Positions 1 through 9,724 are shown, numbered from the stretch's first letter. The stretch: 64,000 nucleotides of DNA from G963663315 sp963663315 (GCA_963663315.1 OY760176.1:1984001-2048000), one strand, 5' to 3'. The notes: generated by a model from the sequence alone, not told the origin. Numbers and translations: made by a program.

Positions 1-556
1 TACCCCGGAAAATGTTGACCAACAAAGAGGCAAAGGGGTTTTTGGTAAAAGCATTGCCGGATTACAGGTTTTTAACCAGCTCGGTTATGGTCGGGACAAG
101 GATCTTGTAATAGATCTGGCCTACAACCCGATTGGACCGAATCTGCCGCCGGATCAAGTCGGATTGCAATCGGATTATAAAACCCGGCTGAAAGAGGACT
201 TCGGTATTGATTTCAATAATCTGCTGACGATGACCAATCTGCCGATCAACCGGTTCAGGCATTTTTTGAAAAGAACCGGGCAACTCGAAAGCTACGAACA
301 ACTTCTGGTGAACAATTTCAACCCTTCCACAGTGTCATCGCTGATGTGTCGCTATCTGATCAGTGTTGACTGGCAGGGCTATGTATATGATTGTGATTTT
401 AATCAAATGCTCAAACTGCCGTTGGCAGCAACGGGTAGAAAGTTGCTATGGGACATCGATATGCAGCAATTAGGCAACGAACCAATTACTGTTGGCAGCC
501 ATTGTTATGGCTGTACTGCCGGAGCCGGAAGCAGTTGTGGAGGCGCACTCGACTGA
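1..556 (+). CDS. arsS: ArsS-like radical SAM/Cys-rich protein, C-terminal part (5' cut)
   Basis: The frame is open from base 2 to the TGA at 554-556 and lacks its N-terminus, so the radical SAM CxxxCxxC core lies outside the window. What remains is the C-terminal Cys-rich half: a segment with DLVIDLAYNPIGPNLPP, a stretch ending in CRYLISVDWQGYVYDCDFNQ, and a terminal CYGCTAGAGSSCGG. These match the arsenosugar-biosynthesis radical SAM family (ArsS), which is thought to transfer the deoxyadenosyl group to dimethylarsenite. Upstream partners such as arsM cannot be seen. It converges with the next gene, leaving 13 bp between the stops. Confidence 0.8.
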   Translation, partial: TPENVDQQRGKGVFGKSIAGLQVFNQLGYGRDKDLVIDLAYNPIGPNLPPDQVGLQSDYKTRLKEDFGIDFNNLLTMTNLPINRFRHFLKRTGQLESYEQLLVNNFNPSTVSSLMCRYLISVDWQGYVYDCDFNQMLKLPLAATGRKLLWDIDMQQLGNEPITVGSHCYGCTAGAGSSCGGALD

Positions 557-569
557 ACAGTCGATGCGC

Positions 570-1013
570 TCAGGACTGGGCAAATATCCAGAGCAGCGCC
601 GCATACCGAGCCAGTTTCCCCAGAAGAATCATGGTTGCGCTGGGCCAGAAGGAAAGCCGTAAATAACCCGCCGCCAGACACAATGGATCTCCGACAATCG
701 GCATCCAACTGAAAAACAAAACCGGAACCCCCCACTTTTTCACACGCTTCAAGGATTCATCTTTCAGCTTGAAAACTGAACCAATCCTTTCGTGCCAACT
801 GGTACGCGAAAGTCCGCGATGCAGAAACTCTCCGACCCAGTAGGTAATGATGCCGCCAAGGGTATTGCCAATCGTCGCGATCAGCAGCAGGGACATCACA
901 TCATGTTGATCTGAATGGTACATGGAATAGAGTAATACCTCTACTCCTCCTGGAACAAGAGTCGATGCCAGTAGTGAACCGAGGAATAAAAAGGCCAACC
1001 CGGTGGACATCAA
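570..1013 (-). CDS. YqaA family (DedA-like) inner-membrane protein
   Basis: A 147-residue hydrophobic protein with about four membrane segments. A glycine/proline-rich first hairpin (residues 10-25) and GDPLCLAAGYLRL near residue 110 are typical of the SNARE-associated/DedA superfamily, YqaA branch. DedA proteins are linked to lipid-carrier flipping and membrane homeostasis; the role of YqaA is not established. The start overlaps the waaA stop by 4 bp (ATGA type), so the two are probably translationally coupled in one transcript. An ATG follows directly, so Met1 or Met2 may be used. Confidence 0.75.
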   Translation of the reverse strand: MMSTGLAFLFLGSLLASTLVPGGVEVLLYSMYHSDQHDVMSLLLIATIGNTLGGIITYWVGEFLHRGLSRTSWHERIGSVFKLKDESLKRVKKWGVPVLFFSWMPIVGDPLCLAAGYLRLSFWPSATMILLGKLARYAALLWIFAQS

Positions 1014-2305
1014 GTCACGGATTTGGCTGTGTTTATCGAGCGATCAACAATTTTCAGAATTCTGGATAATGCACCCTTGTTTTCATCAACAAACTCCTTG
1101 CCATGAGACCCATATTGATCCCTCAGCACAGGATCATTCACAAGCCTGATGATCACTTCGGTCAGTTCCTGTGTATTCATTACCTGAACCCCCGCTCCCT
1201 TCTCAAGTACCATGTCAGAGATTTCCTGGAAGTTGAACATGTGGGGACCAAAAATCACAGCCACACTCGCTGCACATGCTTCCAGCAGGTTATGACCTCC
1301 GGCTGGAACCAGGCTGCCACCGATGTACGCGATGTCACCCGCTGCGATCAGCAGTGATAATTCGCCCATGGTATCTCCAAGATAAATATCGACATCTTTA
1401 TCAATAACCCCGCTTGATTGGGTCCTTAACACGGTTTTGTATTTCGACCGCACACATAATCTGTACACCTTTCGAAAACGTTCCGGGTGTCTTGGAACCA
1501 ACACCAGCAGCAAATCAGGAATAGCGCATTTCGCTTCGAAAAAAGCACTGAGCACCTGCACTTCCTCGCCATCCCGGGTACTCCCTGCGACCAGTACGGG
1601 TCGATCACAGCCCAGGTCGCGACGCACGGATTGAGCGGCTTCCATGATGCTTGCTGGGACATCAAGCTCAAACTTGATGCTCCCGGTTACCTCGACACAA
1701 TTCTGATCCGCGCCCAGACTGACCAGCCTTTCTGAATCTGTACGAGATTGAACCGCGAAATAATCAACCTTCCTCAGTGTCGGGGAAATCAGCCTTTTGA
1801 ACCTCAGATATCCCTGGTAGGATTTCTTCGAGATTCTTACATTGGCATAAACCACCGGAATATTCCTGTATCGACATTCAACGATATAATTTGGCCAGAT
1901 TTCCGTCTCCATGATTATCACCATACTCGGATTCAGTCGATTCAGAAATCGTTTTACTGCGCCAGGGTAATCATAGGGAAGGTAGCAGTGGTCAACCGTA
2001 TGGCTGAAATTCTTTATCACTCTGTCTGACCCGGTTGGTGTCATGGTCGTTATGGTAATTTGCTGATCGGGGTAATCCTTTTGCAATGCGTTAATCAACG
2101 GAATCGCCGCATTCACCTCGCCTACAGAAACCGCATGAATCCATATCCGGTTGTCGCAATTAGAGGAATTGCCAGACTGCAATCTGAACCCGAATCGCTG
2201 CGGCAGTCGATTGATGTACTGACGATTCCTGGAAAACCTGATGATCAAACGGACCAACACAACAGGGAACGCGATATACAAGGCAATCCGATAAAGTGTC
2301 AGCAC
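1010..2305 (-). CDS. waaA: 3-deoxy-D-manno-octulosonic acid transferase
   Basis: 431 residues, the usual length for WaaA/KdtA. It transfers Kdo from CMP-Kdo to lipid IVA at the cytoplasmic face of the inner membrane. The sequence has an N-terminal membrane anchor (about 3-23), the GT-B N-domain with IWIHAVSVGEVNAA near residue 55, EIWPNYI near 135, and the C-domain CMP-binding region LVPRHPERF and GGHNLLEACA near 340. The start is GTG. It lies 40 bp downstream of hemF on the same strand and overlaps the YqaA-like gene. One domain copy only; mono- or bifunctionality cannot be read from sequence. Confidence 0.95.
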   Translation of the reverse strand: MLTLYRIALYIAFPVVLVRLIIRFSRNRQYINRLPQRFGFRLQSGNSSNCDNRIWIHAVSVGEVNAAIPLINALQKDYPDQQITITTMTPTGSDRVIKNFSHTVDHCYLPYDYPGAVKRFLNRLNPSMVIIMETEIWPNYIVECRYRNIPVVYANVRISKKSYQGYLRFKRLISPTLRKVDYFAVQSRTDSERLVSLGADQNCVEVTGSIKFELDVPASIMEAAQSVRRDLGCDRPVLVAGSTRDGEEVQVLSAFFEAKCAIPDLLLVLVPRHPERFRKVYRLCVRSKYKTVLRTQSSGVIDKDVDIYLGDTMGELSLLIAAGDIAYIGGSLVPAGGHNLLEACAASVAVIFGPHMFNFQEISDMVLEKGAGVQVMNTQELTEVIIRLVNDPVLRDQYGSHGKEFVDENKGALSRILKIVDRSINTAKSVT

Positions 2306-2345
2306 GGTATTCTTATCGCTGAAAATGGGTACGCAAGCTCCATTC

Positions 2346-3245
2346 TTACTGATTGGCCCAGTCCCTGGGCATCAGGAAATAATTTGATAGTCTCGCCTCT
2401 TCACTGTCTGGCTCAGCCTTGAAGTCATATCTCCATTCTACCCTGGGTGGTAACGACATCAGAATTGATTCTGTTCGACCGTTGGACTGCAGGCCGAACA
2501 ATGTACCACGGTCATAGACAAGATTGAACTCAACATACCGTCCTCTTCGATATCGCTGAAATTCCTGTTGTTCTCGAGTGAAGGCATAATCCTTGCGTTT
2601 CTCCACAATGGGCAGGTAGGCATCCGTGAAACTGTTGCCGATGCTTTGCACAAAAGCAAAGGATTCTTCGAAGCCGAGCTCATTGAAATCATCAAAAAAC
2701 AACCCTCCGATACCTCTTGGCTCATTGCGATGTTTGATGAAAAAATATTCATCGCAGCGTTGCTTGAAAGACTTGTAGTAATTATCCCCGAATTTCTGAC
2801 AGGCGTTGCGGGCTGTTTTATGCCAGTGCGCACAATCCTCTTCAAACCCGTAACAGGGCGTCAGATCATAACCTCCGCCAAACCACCAGGTCGGATTATC
2901 TGACTCCGGATCTGCAATGAAAAACCGCACATTCATGTGACTTGCAGGAACGTAGGGGTTTACCGGATGCATTACAACAGATACGCCGGCTGCCTCGAAC
3001 GGCTTGCCTGCAATCCCGTTTCTTGACAATGTTGATGCCGCAGGGAGTTGCTTCCCTGTTACATGGGAAAAATTGACCCCGCCTTTTTCAAACACATCAC
3101 CCTCTTCGATTATCCGGGTAATACCACCTCCGCCATCTTCATGGCGCCAATTGTCCTGGCGAAATGAATGACCCGGTTCCAAACTCTCAAATGCGGTGCA
3201 AAAATCGTTTTGCAGGATTTTGAACCAGGCCACAACTTCACCCAT
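2346..3245 (-). CDS. hemF: Oxygen-dependent coproporphyrinogen III oxidase
   Basis: Converts coproporphyrinogen III to protoporphyrinogen IX using O2 in heme synthesis. Diagnostic stretches are DNWRHEDGGGGITRI, WWFGGGYDLTPCYGFEED, GIGGLFFDDFNE and RYVEFNLVYDRGT. An upstream GTG at 3287 is in frame, but the ATG at 3245 is preferred. It is preceded by a GGGAGA stretch about 12 bases away and gives 299 residues, the length of E. coli HemF. It follows tsaC closely, a pairing common in gammaproteobacteria. Its presence indicates an aerobic lifestyle. Confidence 0.95.
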   Translation of the reverse strand: MGEVVAWFKILQNDFCTAFESLEPGHSFRQDNWRHEDGGGGITRIIEEGDVFEKGGVNFSHVTGKQLPAASTLSRNGIAGKPFEAAGVSVVMHPVNPYVPASHMNVRFFIADPESDNPTWWFGGGYDLTPCYGFEEDCAHWHKTARNACQKFGDNYYKSFKQRCDEYFFIKHRNEPRGIGGLFFDDFNELGFEESFAFVQSIGNSFTDAYLPIVEKRKDYAFTREQQEFQRYRRGRYVEFNLVYDRGTLFGLQSNGRTESILMSLPPRVEWRYDFKAEPDSEEARLSNYFLMPRDWANQ

Positions 3246-3299
3246 GTTCGGAAATCCATCTCCCTTGTTGACGAGACCGCTGTTCACGAGTCGATACTT

Positions 3300-3854
3300 C
3301 TAGCCCCTGATTATTGCACCGCTGATTGCATCACGGATGACAGAAGGCGTTGTGTCTGCGCCAATCTCCCCTTCCACTATACAATCCACTTCACCGCCCA
3401 ACTCCAGGTGGACAGACTCGGCGGTTCTCAGGGCTTTTCGACGGGCACGATTTGCACTGGTGGAAATAATCGCCATCCCTGCATTCCTGCAGAGCATACG
3501 AACCCCGTGATGTCGGGAGATTCTGATTGCAATCGATGCATGATTTCCCACGATCCAGTTTGAAACGCTTTTTCTTGCGGGCAACAGCCAGGTGTGAGGA
3601 CCTGGCCAACTGGCTAAAATCTCCTGACGTGTGGCCACGGGGAAAAATTCGACATATCTCATGACCCTGGCAAGATGGTCTGCAACAACAATCATACCCT
3701 GTCCTTCATTTCTTCGCTTGATATTAAGGATTCGACGAACCGCCCAGGAATTACCCGGGTCGCACCCGAGTCCATAACAGGATTCTGTCGGATAGGCGAC
3801 AACGCCTCCCTGTCTGATTATGGATGCCGCATCGTGTATTGATGCCAGATTCAA
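3300..3854 (-). CDS. tsaC: Threonylcarbamoyl-AMP synthase (TsaC/YrdC)
   Basis: 184 residues, the short YrdC-domain form. It makes threonylcarbamoyl-AMP from threonine, bicarbonate and ATP for the t6A37 modification of ANN-decoding tRNAs. The N-terminal GGVVAYPTESCYGLGCDP and the KRRNEGQGMIVVA segment (the KRxxxxG substrate/ATP site) are clear, as is IISTSANRAR near residue 130. It sits between purE and hemF. A second, longer Sua5/YciO-type paralogue lies at 17487-18131. This copy looks most like canonical TsaC. Confidence 0.92.
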   Translation of the reverse strand: MNLASIHDAASIIRQGGVVAYPTESCYGLGCDPGNSWAVRRILNIKRRNEGQGMIVVADHLARVMRYVEFFPVATRQEILASWPGPHTWLLPARKSVSNWIVGNHASIAIRISRHHGVRMLCRNAGMAIISTSANRARRKALRTAESVHLELGGEVDCIVEGEIGADTTPSVIRDAISGAIIRG

Positions 3855-3869
3855 TTTATTTCCAATGCT

Positions 3870-4391
3870 TTATAAATTTTTGGGCCTTTTATCCAATGAT
3901 TCTTGAAGAGTCCGGTTTTTCTCCATAATACCCTGTGCATTCGCCTCCCGCTCATTCCTGACCCTGGTCTCAATATCAGAATTCGAGATTCCCAATATCT
4001 GGGCAGCCAGATAGCCGGCATTTTTTGCTCCCGTCTTGCCAATTGCAACACTGGCAACGGGGATGCCGCCCGGCATCTGCACGGTCGACAACAGTGCGTC
4101 CTGACCATTAAGTGGTCCCCCATCCATTGGTACTCCGATCACCGGTTTGATGGTCAGACTCGCAACCGCACCTGCGAGGTGCGCGGCAAGACCCGCTGCT
4201 GCAATAAATACCGCACAACCACGGCGCTCTGCATCTTTCACATAATTGTGGGTGGCAGATGGAGTACGATGCGCTGAAGTTATCCTGACCTCCCAGGGCA
4301 CACCAAGATTATCCAGCACATCAAATGTAGAGCGCATCACTGGCAGGTCTGAATCAGACCCCATTAAAATTGCCACAAACGGTTTGTTCAT
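3870..4391 (-). CDS. purE: N5-carboxyaminoimidazole ribonucleotide mutase
   Basis: 173 residues. It rearranges N5-CAIR to CAIR in purine synthesis. The class I motifs are present: ILMGSDSDLPVM near the N-terminus, RITSAHRTP near residue 40, and GVPMDGGPLNGQDALLSTVQ. Class I PurE needs PurK to supply N5-CAIR, but no purK follows; tsaC does, 15 bp on. PurK must therefore be elsewhere if the route is standard. purD lies about 100 bp upstream on the same strand. Confidence 0.94.
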   Translation of the reverse strand: MNKPFVAILMGSDSDLPVMRSTFDVLDNLGVPWEVRITSAHRTPSATHNYVKDAERRGCAVFIAAAGLAAHLAGAVASLTIKPVIGVPMDGGPLNGQDALLSTVQMPGGIPVASVAIGKTGAKNAGYLAAQILGISNSDIETRVRNEREANAQGIMEKNRTLQESLDKRPKNL

Positions 4392-4492
4392 CTGATATCA
4401 GGAAAATTGAGTTAATGTCGTTAAACTGATCTGAGCCAAAGTATCTTAACTGTTGTCAGGCGCAATTTGGGAAACAATCAATGGTTCAGGAT

Positions 4493-5767
4493 TTAATTAA
4501 TCGCAAGGTGACCGATATCGCCGCGAAACCAGCTTCCTGACCAACCGATTCTGTCCGTTGCCTGATAAACCCGACCCTGACACTCTCTCACGGTTTCACC
4601 TAGCGCAGTTACGCATAACACCCTGCCGCCATTGGTCAATACCTGGTTATTGTGTAACCGGGTTCCTGCATGAAAGATTTTCAGGTCCTCCGAATCCGGC
4701 CCATCCAGACCTCTGACCACCTCGCTTTTTTTATAGTCGCCGGGGTAGCCGCTGGCCGCCATTACCACACCCAATGCCGGTCTGCGATCCCAGATTGCCA
4801 CTTCCTGGTCCAGTTTTTGATCGAGTGCAGCTAGACAATGCGCCACAATATCTGATTGCATTCGCATCATCACAGGTTGGGTTTCCGGGTCTCCAAACCG
4901 GCAATTGAACTCCAGAACTCTGGGAATTGAATCATTCCCTATCATCAAGCCTGCATACAGAAATCCGGTATAAGAAACGCCTTCGGCTCTCAAACCGTCT
5001 ATGGTCGGCCGTATGATACAGTTTATCACACGATTATGGATTTCATCGGTTAACCCGGGGGCAGGAGAACAGGCTCCCATTCCTCCTGTATTTGGACCGA
5101 TATCCCCGTTGCCGGCTTTCTTGTAATCCTGACTCGAGGCCATCGGCAAGATATTTTTTCCGTCTACCATACAGATGAAACTGGCTTCCTCTCCGTGCAG
5201 GAATTGTTCGATCACAATCCGGCGCCCGGCCTCGCCAAACTGATTTCCAGTCAGCATGTCCTTGATCGCCTGTTCGGCCTGTTGCCTGTTTTCGGCAATA
5301 ATCACCCCTTTACCTGCTGCCAGACCATCCGCCTTGATCACTAACGGACAAGAAGTTGTCTCCAGATAATCAAGCGCCGGACCCACCTCGACAAAGCTCT
5401 CAAAAGCCGCAGTAGGAATCGAATGCCGAGCGAGAAACTGTTTGGAAAAGGTTTTCGATCCTTCCAGTCGTGACGCTGACTTACTGGGCCCGAAACATTT
5501 TAATCCGACTGATTTGAACGCATCGACGATACCGAGCACCAGAGGGGCTTCTGGCCCGATGATGGTCAGTTCGATTTCGGTATCCATGGCAAATCGAATC
5601 AACCCGTCAATATCTGTGGCAGGCAGATCGACATTATTGATGCGATCTTCCATGGCAGTTCCTGCATTACCTGGTGCAACGAATACCTCGGTCACCAAAG
5701 GCGATTGAGCTGCTTTCCATGCCAGCGCATGCTCTCTGCCTCCCCCACCTGTTATCAGTACTTTCAT
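4493..5767 (-). CDS. purD: Phosphoribosylamine--glycine ligase
   Basis: 424 residues, full length. ATP-grasp enzyme joining phosphoribosylamine and glycine to give GAR. It shows the N-terminal ITGGGGREHALAWK, the ATP-grasp region PLVIKADGLAAGKGVII near 145, NTGGMGACSPAP near 230 and the metal-binding EFNCRFGDPETQP near 290. It lies downstream of purH and a membrane-protein gene, so the purHD pair here is interrupted by one inserted gene. Confidence 0.96.
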   Translation of the reverse strand: MKVLITGGGGREHALAWKAAQSPLVTEVFVAPGNAGTAMEDRINNVDLPATDIDGLIRFAMDTEIELTIIGPEAPLVLGIVDAFKSVGLKCFGPSKSASRLEGSKTFSKQFLARHSIPTAAFESFVEVGPALDYLETTSCPLVIKADGLAAGKGVIIAENRQQAEQAIKDMLTGNQFGEAGRRIVIEQFLHGEEASFICMVDGKNILPMASSQDYKKAGNGDIGPNTGGMGACSPAPGLTDEIHNRVINCIIRPTIDGLRAEGVSYTGFLYAGLMIGNDSIPRVLEFNCRFGDPETQPVMMRMQSDIVAHCLAALDQKLDQEVAIWDRRPALGVVMAASGYPGDYKKSEVVRGLDGPDSEDLKIFHAGTRLHNNQVLTNGGRVLCVTALGETVRECQGRVYQATDRIGWSGSWFRGDIGHLAIN

Positions 5768-5802
5768 GCTGTTTGATTAACCATTTTGACCATGCAATTG
5801 CA

Positions 5803-6939
5803 TTATCTGAGATTCACTGCCTGGAGAATGTCATCACCTGTACCATAGGTCTGATCAGGGCCTGCTGAAAACAGAACATAACGATCAACTTCCTCTGTTA
5901 AAAGAATTTCATTTCCCCAGCCATCGTAGTATTTGCCCTGATTTAACCTTTCGATAAATTCAGTCACTGCTGTATTGTTGTCAGCACGGCCTTGTGCGAC
6001 GATGAGTAGCTTCAGGGATGCCGCCAGATAGCTCAATGTCAACGATGATTCCACCAACTCGGCCTCGCTGTTCGGGGTCACTTCCATGACAGACCCGTCC
6101 CTGTTCATCTGTGAACCCGAACCGGGCAACACACCTTTTATGTCCTCCCCGTATTCTTCCACTAACTGGCGGGCGACATGATTACCTACCCACCAAAACA
6201 GTATCATCATGATAACAACACCCACCCAGACGGCGCCCTTGCTGACCCCTCCCCTGCGCAAGTAGTCAACTTCCATCCCGGGATTTTCAACTACCCGATG
6301 TAATCCGGCAGCGGCTTTTCTATAGTAAAGATAGTTAGCCGTACAAGGCCAGACAATCAGCCAGACCAGGGAAAATCCCGGACTACTGGTTATTGTCGTG
6401 AGGCTCGTCCCAACAATCATGTAAAATCCAGCCAGCCCCCACATTTTTCGGTACAACGCCCAAAAGAAAAAGAAGAAAAAAGCCGGCCAATGCCATGTCA
6501 ATCTGAATGACGGGATATAAGGACTCCCAAAACGGGCAAACTGGCGCCGGTAGTAATCCGTATTTACACCGACAAATCCCATCAGAAGACTCTGCATTTT
6601 TTCTTCCCCAATCCTCTCGGGGTCATATCCATGGGCAGCTTCATGCTTCCGTCCGATTGTTTCTTCGGTTGCTTCTTCGACTATTTCCTCGACTGTTTTA
6701 TCAATCCTGATTTCTTCAATCTGGCATTGCGCCCCGATCATTCGGATTTTCTGGCAGAGTTCTGTCGCCTGACTTTCGCTGTACTCTTTTTTGAGGGGTG
6801 TTTGATGTCCCTGCAAGACACGCTCCATCGCAGTCGTGGTCGAGTTGAACAAATCTGCCAACCCTTTCAGTACTTCTTCACGACTCCGTTCAGGAATCAC
6901 GTTCCCGCTTAAAATGACCTTGTATTTGGGTTCCTTCAC
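5803..6939 (-). CDS. Membrane protein with DUF2628-like and pseudopilin-like segments
   Basis: 378 residues, no assigned function. Three parts are visible. Residues 1-80 form a soluble domain starting YKVILSGNVIPERSREEV. An acidic linker leads to a DUF2628-like membrane region (about 115-255) with SFRLTWHWPAFFFFFFWALY, a run of seven Phe. The tail (about 285-378) ends DRYVLFSAGPDQTYGTGDDI, which resembles the calcium-binding C-terminus of GspG-type pseudopilins. The order suggests a membrane anchor presenting an external pseudopilin-like tail. It is embedded between purH and purD and probably co-transcribed. Function is unknown; the domain assignments are by eye. Confidence 0.6.
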   Translation of the reverse strand: MKEPKYKVILSGNVIPERSREEVLKGLADLFNSTTTAMERVLQGHQTPLKKEYSESQATELCQKIRMIGAQCQIEEIRIDKTVEEIVEEATEETIGRKHEAAHGYDPERIGEEKMQSLLMGFVGVNTDYYRRQFARFGSPYIPSFRLTWHWPAFFFFFFWALYRKMWGLAGFYMIVGTSLTTITSSPGFSLVWLIVWPCTANYLYYRKAAAGLHRVVENPGMEVDYLRRGGVSKGAVWVGVVIMMILFWWVGNHVARQLVEEYGEDIKGVLPGSGSQMNRDGSVMEVTPNSEAELVESSLTLSYLAASLKLLIVAQGRADNNTAVTEFIERLNQGKYYDGWGNEILLTEEVDRYVLFSAGPDQTYGTGDDILQAVNLR

Positions 6940-6962
6940 TTTTTTTCCTGGAAAATTCAGAT

Positions 6963-8543
6963 TCAGTGCCGGAAATGACGTATCCCGGTAAATATCATCG
7001 CAATGTCATGCTCATCTGCTGCCGCAATCACCTCGGTATCGCGCCTTGAGCCGCCTGGCTGAATCACCGCCCTGATACCCGCACGAGCTGCATTGTCGAG
7101 ACCATCGCGAAACGGGAAAAACGCATCCGAAGCCATCACGGCTCCATCGACTTTCAATCCCGCATGTTGTGCTTTTATAGTTGCAATCCTGGCCGAATTG
7201 ACACGACTCATCTGTCCTGCACCAATCCCTATGGTTGCATTGTCCGAAGCATAGACAATGGCATTTGATTTTACATACTTCGCCACTTTCCAGGAAAACA
7301 GCAAATCCCGCATTTCGTCTTCGTCGGGATTGCGTTTCGTTACCACATCAAGAATTTGATAAAGAACGGAATCAATCTGCTGTACCAGTAACCCTCCATT
7401 GACTTTCTTGAAATCCAGGGTTCCCGCACCGGACACGGATGCCGTCCCGCTCCCGGTTGCACACGCCAGCACTCGAACATCCTGCTTGCCACTCAGCGCC
7501 TGTTTGGCCCCATCCGCTATTTGTGGAGCAATGATCACCTCAACAAATTGCTGCTCGACAATGGCCCTGGCGGTTTCAATTTCCAATTCGGTGTTAAAGG
7601 CCACAATGCCGCCAAATGCGGATTCAGGATCAGTACGGTAAGCATTCCGGTAAGCCGCCTCCTGCGAATCGCTGACCGCGACACCGCACGGGTTTGCGTG
7701 TTTTACAATGGTACAGGCGAAACCATCTCCATCTGAAAACTGCTTGACACATTCGAGCGCCGCATCGGTATCTGCAATATTATTGTAGGATAATTCCTTT
7801 CCCTGAATTTGCATGGCAGCCGAGATGCTTGCCGAATCGGGGTTGCGGTTAATATAAAACGCACCCGATTGATGAGGGTTTTCGCCGTACCGCATATCCT
7901 GTTTCTTGATATATTGATGATTGAGTGTTCGAGGAAACCGACTGGCGCCCTGATTCGACAACGTCCCCAGATAGTTGGCGACTGTACCGTCATAGTTTGC
8001 AGTATGTTCAAATGCCTTTGCTGCCAGATCAAACCGTAACCGGTCTGAAACAGCGCCATCATTGTTATCCAGGTCCTGCATGACCCGAATGTAATCATCC
8101 ACATCCACGACCACAACCACATCGGCATAATTTTTCGCCGCTGCACGCAGCAACGCAGGACCTCCAATGTCAATCTTTTCAATCGCCTGCGCCAAGCTGC
8201 AATCGGGTTCGGAAATGGTTTGCCGGAATGGATACAGATTGACCACCACCAGATCAATCGGCTTGATATTGTTCGCTGCCATGATCTCTTCATCTATCCC
8301 GCGTCGACCCAGAATTCCTCCATGGATGGCCGGATGCAAGGTCTTTACCCTGCCATCCATCATTTCCGGGAATCCGGTATATTCGCCTACCTCGACAACA
8401 GGAATACCTTCCTGTGCGAGCAGGCTCGCTGTTCCACCGGTCGATAATATCTCTATGTTCCGTCTGGACAGGTCCCTGGCCAATTTAACAATATCCTGTT
8501 TCTCAGAAACACTGATCAGTGCTCTACGGACGACTTTAGTCAT
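6963..8543 (-). CDS. purH: Bifunctional AICAR transformylase / IMP cyclohydrolase
   Basis: 526 residues, normal length. It catalyses the last two steps of IMP synthesis. The N-terminal MGS-like cyclohydrolase domain contains LSTGGTASLLAQEGIPV and RVKTLHPAIHGGIL. The C-terminal transformylase domain carries the KHANPCGVAVSD motif near residue 265 with the catalytic Lys-His pair, and ends MIFTGIRHFRH. It is followed by the DUF2628-like gene and purD. The fis-dusB genes often found just upstream in gammaproteobacteria are absent. Confidence 0.97.
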   Translation of the reverse strand: MTKVVRRALISVSEKQDIVKLARDLSRRNIEILSTGGTASLLAQEGIPVVEVGEYTGFPEMMDGRVKTLHPAIHGGILGRRGIDEEIMAANNIKPIDLVVVNLYPFRQTISEPDCSLAQAIEKIDIGGPALLRAAAKNYADVVVVVDVDDYIRVMQDLDNNDGAVSDRLRFDLAAKAFEHTANYDGTVANYLGTLSNQGASRFPRTLNHQYIKKQDMRYGENPHQSGAFYINRNPDSASISAAMQIQGKELSYNNIADTDAALECVKQFSDGDGFACTIVKHANPCGVAVSDSQEAAYRNAYRTDPESAFGGIVAFNTELEIETARAIVEQQFVEVIIAPQIADGAKQALSGKQDVRVLACATGSGTASVSGAGTLDFKKVNGGLLVQQIDSVLYQILDVVTKRNPDEDEMRDLLFSWKVAKYVKSNAIVYASDNATIGIGAGQMSRVNSARIATIKAQHAGLKVDGAVMASDAFFPFRDGLDNAARAGIRAVIQPGGSRRDTEVIAAADEHDIAMIFTGIRHFRH

Positions 8544-8614
8544 ACTTCAGATACCATCTTATCTGTTTCCTCGCATTGTACACACCCTAGACATCACCCT
8601 CACCTTGATGGCGA

Positions 8615-9604
8615 TCAATCTGTAACGATATCAACGGCAAACCCGACTGCTTTTTCGTGGGGTCTGGCAAGATCAAACAACAGGGATGTCAGTTCACCTT
8701 CACCAACCATGTTTTCACTACCTGCCGCCAAATAGGAATCCGGGGGAAAAGACCTGCGTCCGACTATCCGTCCTGCCCGATCTGACAAGGTAATCCGCAA
8801 ATCAGGATAAGGCTGAGAATATGCGGCCTTGTTAAACAGTTTCACGGTGACACGAAGTGCATCGGGTTGATTGGGATGCGGATCAATTTTTGTAGAGGTA
8901 AGGGCAAACAGGTCAGGAGATTTTAGTGGCGGAAGTTCACAGCTTGCGATCTTGCAAAATCCAGCCAGATACTTGCGAAGGGACTGATCCTGGGCAAACT
9001 TATCCACGTAAAAATATTTTATCTGCAACGACAACAGAAACATAAGACCGACAGAAGCCATAAACCAGACCAGTGTAGCAAGGGGTTTACTTCGATCCTT
9101 TATGTACTCGTGCGCTGTATTTTTGCTCCTCCAGTCCAACGGCACCTCTTCCAATACGGGCTGTACCGGCAATTTCTCCAGAGTCTTTTCTTCATCTAAA
9201 TGAACAGGCTGCCTGAGACTTTTTCTGACGAAAGGGGTTTCCTTCAAAAAGTCTGATCTGTCCTCAACAGGGCCTCTGAAATTATCAGCGTCAATGTCGA
9301 TTGAATCGCTGAACATCAAGGGTTCAGTCACACCATCAATTATCCGGGCGCCGTCCTCCGGCGGGTCACGGCTGTCCCTCGGAGGATGGGTCATGTCCTT
9401 ATCCTCCTTATCCTGCAAATCCGGGGATTCAACAGGCATGAAGGTAAATCCCGTTTCGGTTATTTCAACCGAATTTATACTTGAATCAAAAACTTCACGG
9501 CAGACGCCACAACGAAAGAGAGCAGACTGACGGTTCAGATTTTCCTCTGACAAACGGAAAATGGCATTGCAATGCGGGCAATAGCAATAACGGTTCGCAC
9601 TCAT
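8615..9604 (-). CDS. Zinc-ribbon / DUF3426 membrane protein
   Basis: 329 residues from the ATG at 9604, chosen because the zinc ribbon starts there (MSANRYCYCPHCNAIFRL). An upstream in-frame start at 9676 would add residues with no homology. The N-terminal MJ0042-type zinc finger has CPHC and a second CGVC about 20 residues on. A long acidic, Pro-rich linker, one membrane segment (about 180-200) and a C-terminal extracytoplasmic DUF3426 domain follow. The family often sits beside prmA and accC in gammaproteobacteria; here prmA is missing. Function is unknown; a membrane-anchored regulator or sensor is only a guess. Confidence 0.72.
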   Translation of the reverse strand: MSANRYCYCPHCNAIFRLSEENLNRQSALFRCGVCREVFDSSINSVEITETGFTFMPVESPDLQDKEDKDMTHPPRDSRDPPEDGARIIDGVTEPLMFSDSIDIDADNFRGPVEDRSDFLKETPFVRKSLRQPVHLDEEKTLEKLPVQPVLEEVPLDWRSKNTAHEYIKDRSKPLATLVWFMASVGLMFLLSLQIKYFYVDKFAQDQSLRKYLAGFCKIASCELPPLKSPDLFALTSTKIDPHPNQPDALRVTVKLFNKAAYSQPYPDLRITLSDRAGRIVGRRSFPPDSYLAAGSENMVGEGELTSLLFDLARPHEKAVGFAVDIVTD

Positions 9605-9724
9605 GTACTTGACTTGCAATGCCGCTGAGTGGCGACCCAAACCAGCAGTATCCATCGGGGAAGCAGGGAAATACAAGTCTGCCCGGCTCCGGGTTGTGCT
9701 GCATCTACCAACATCTGAACAAAA

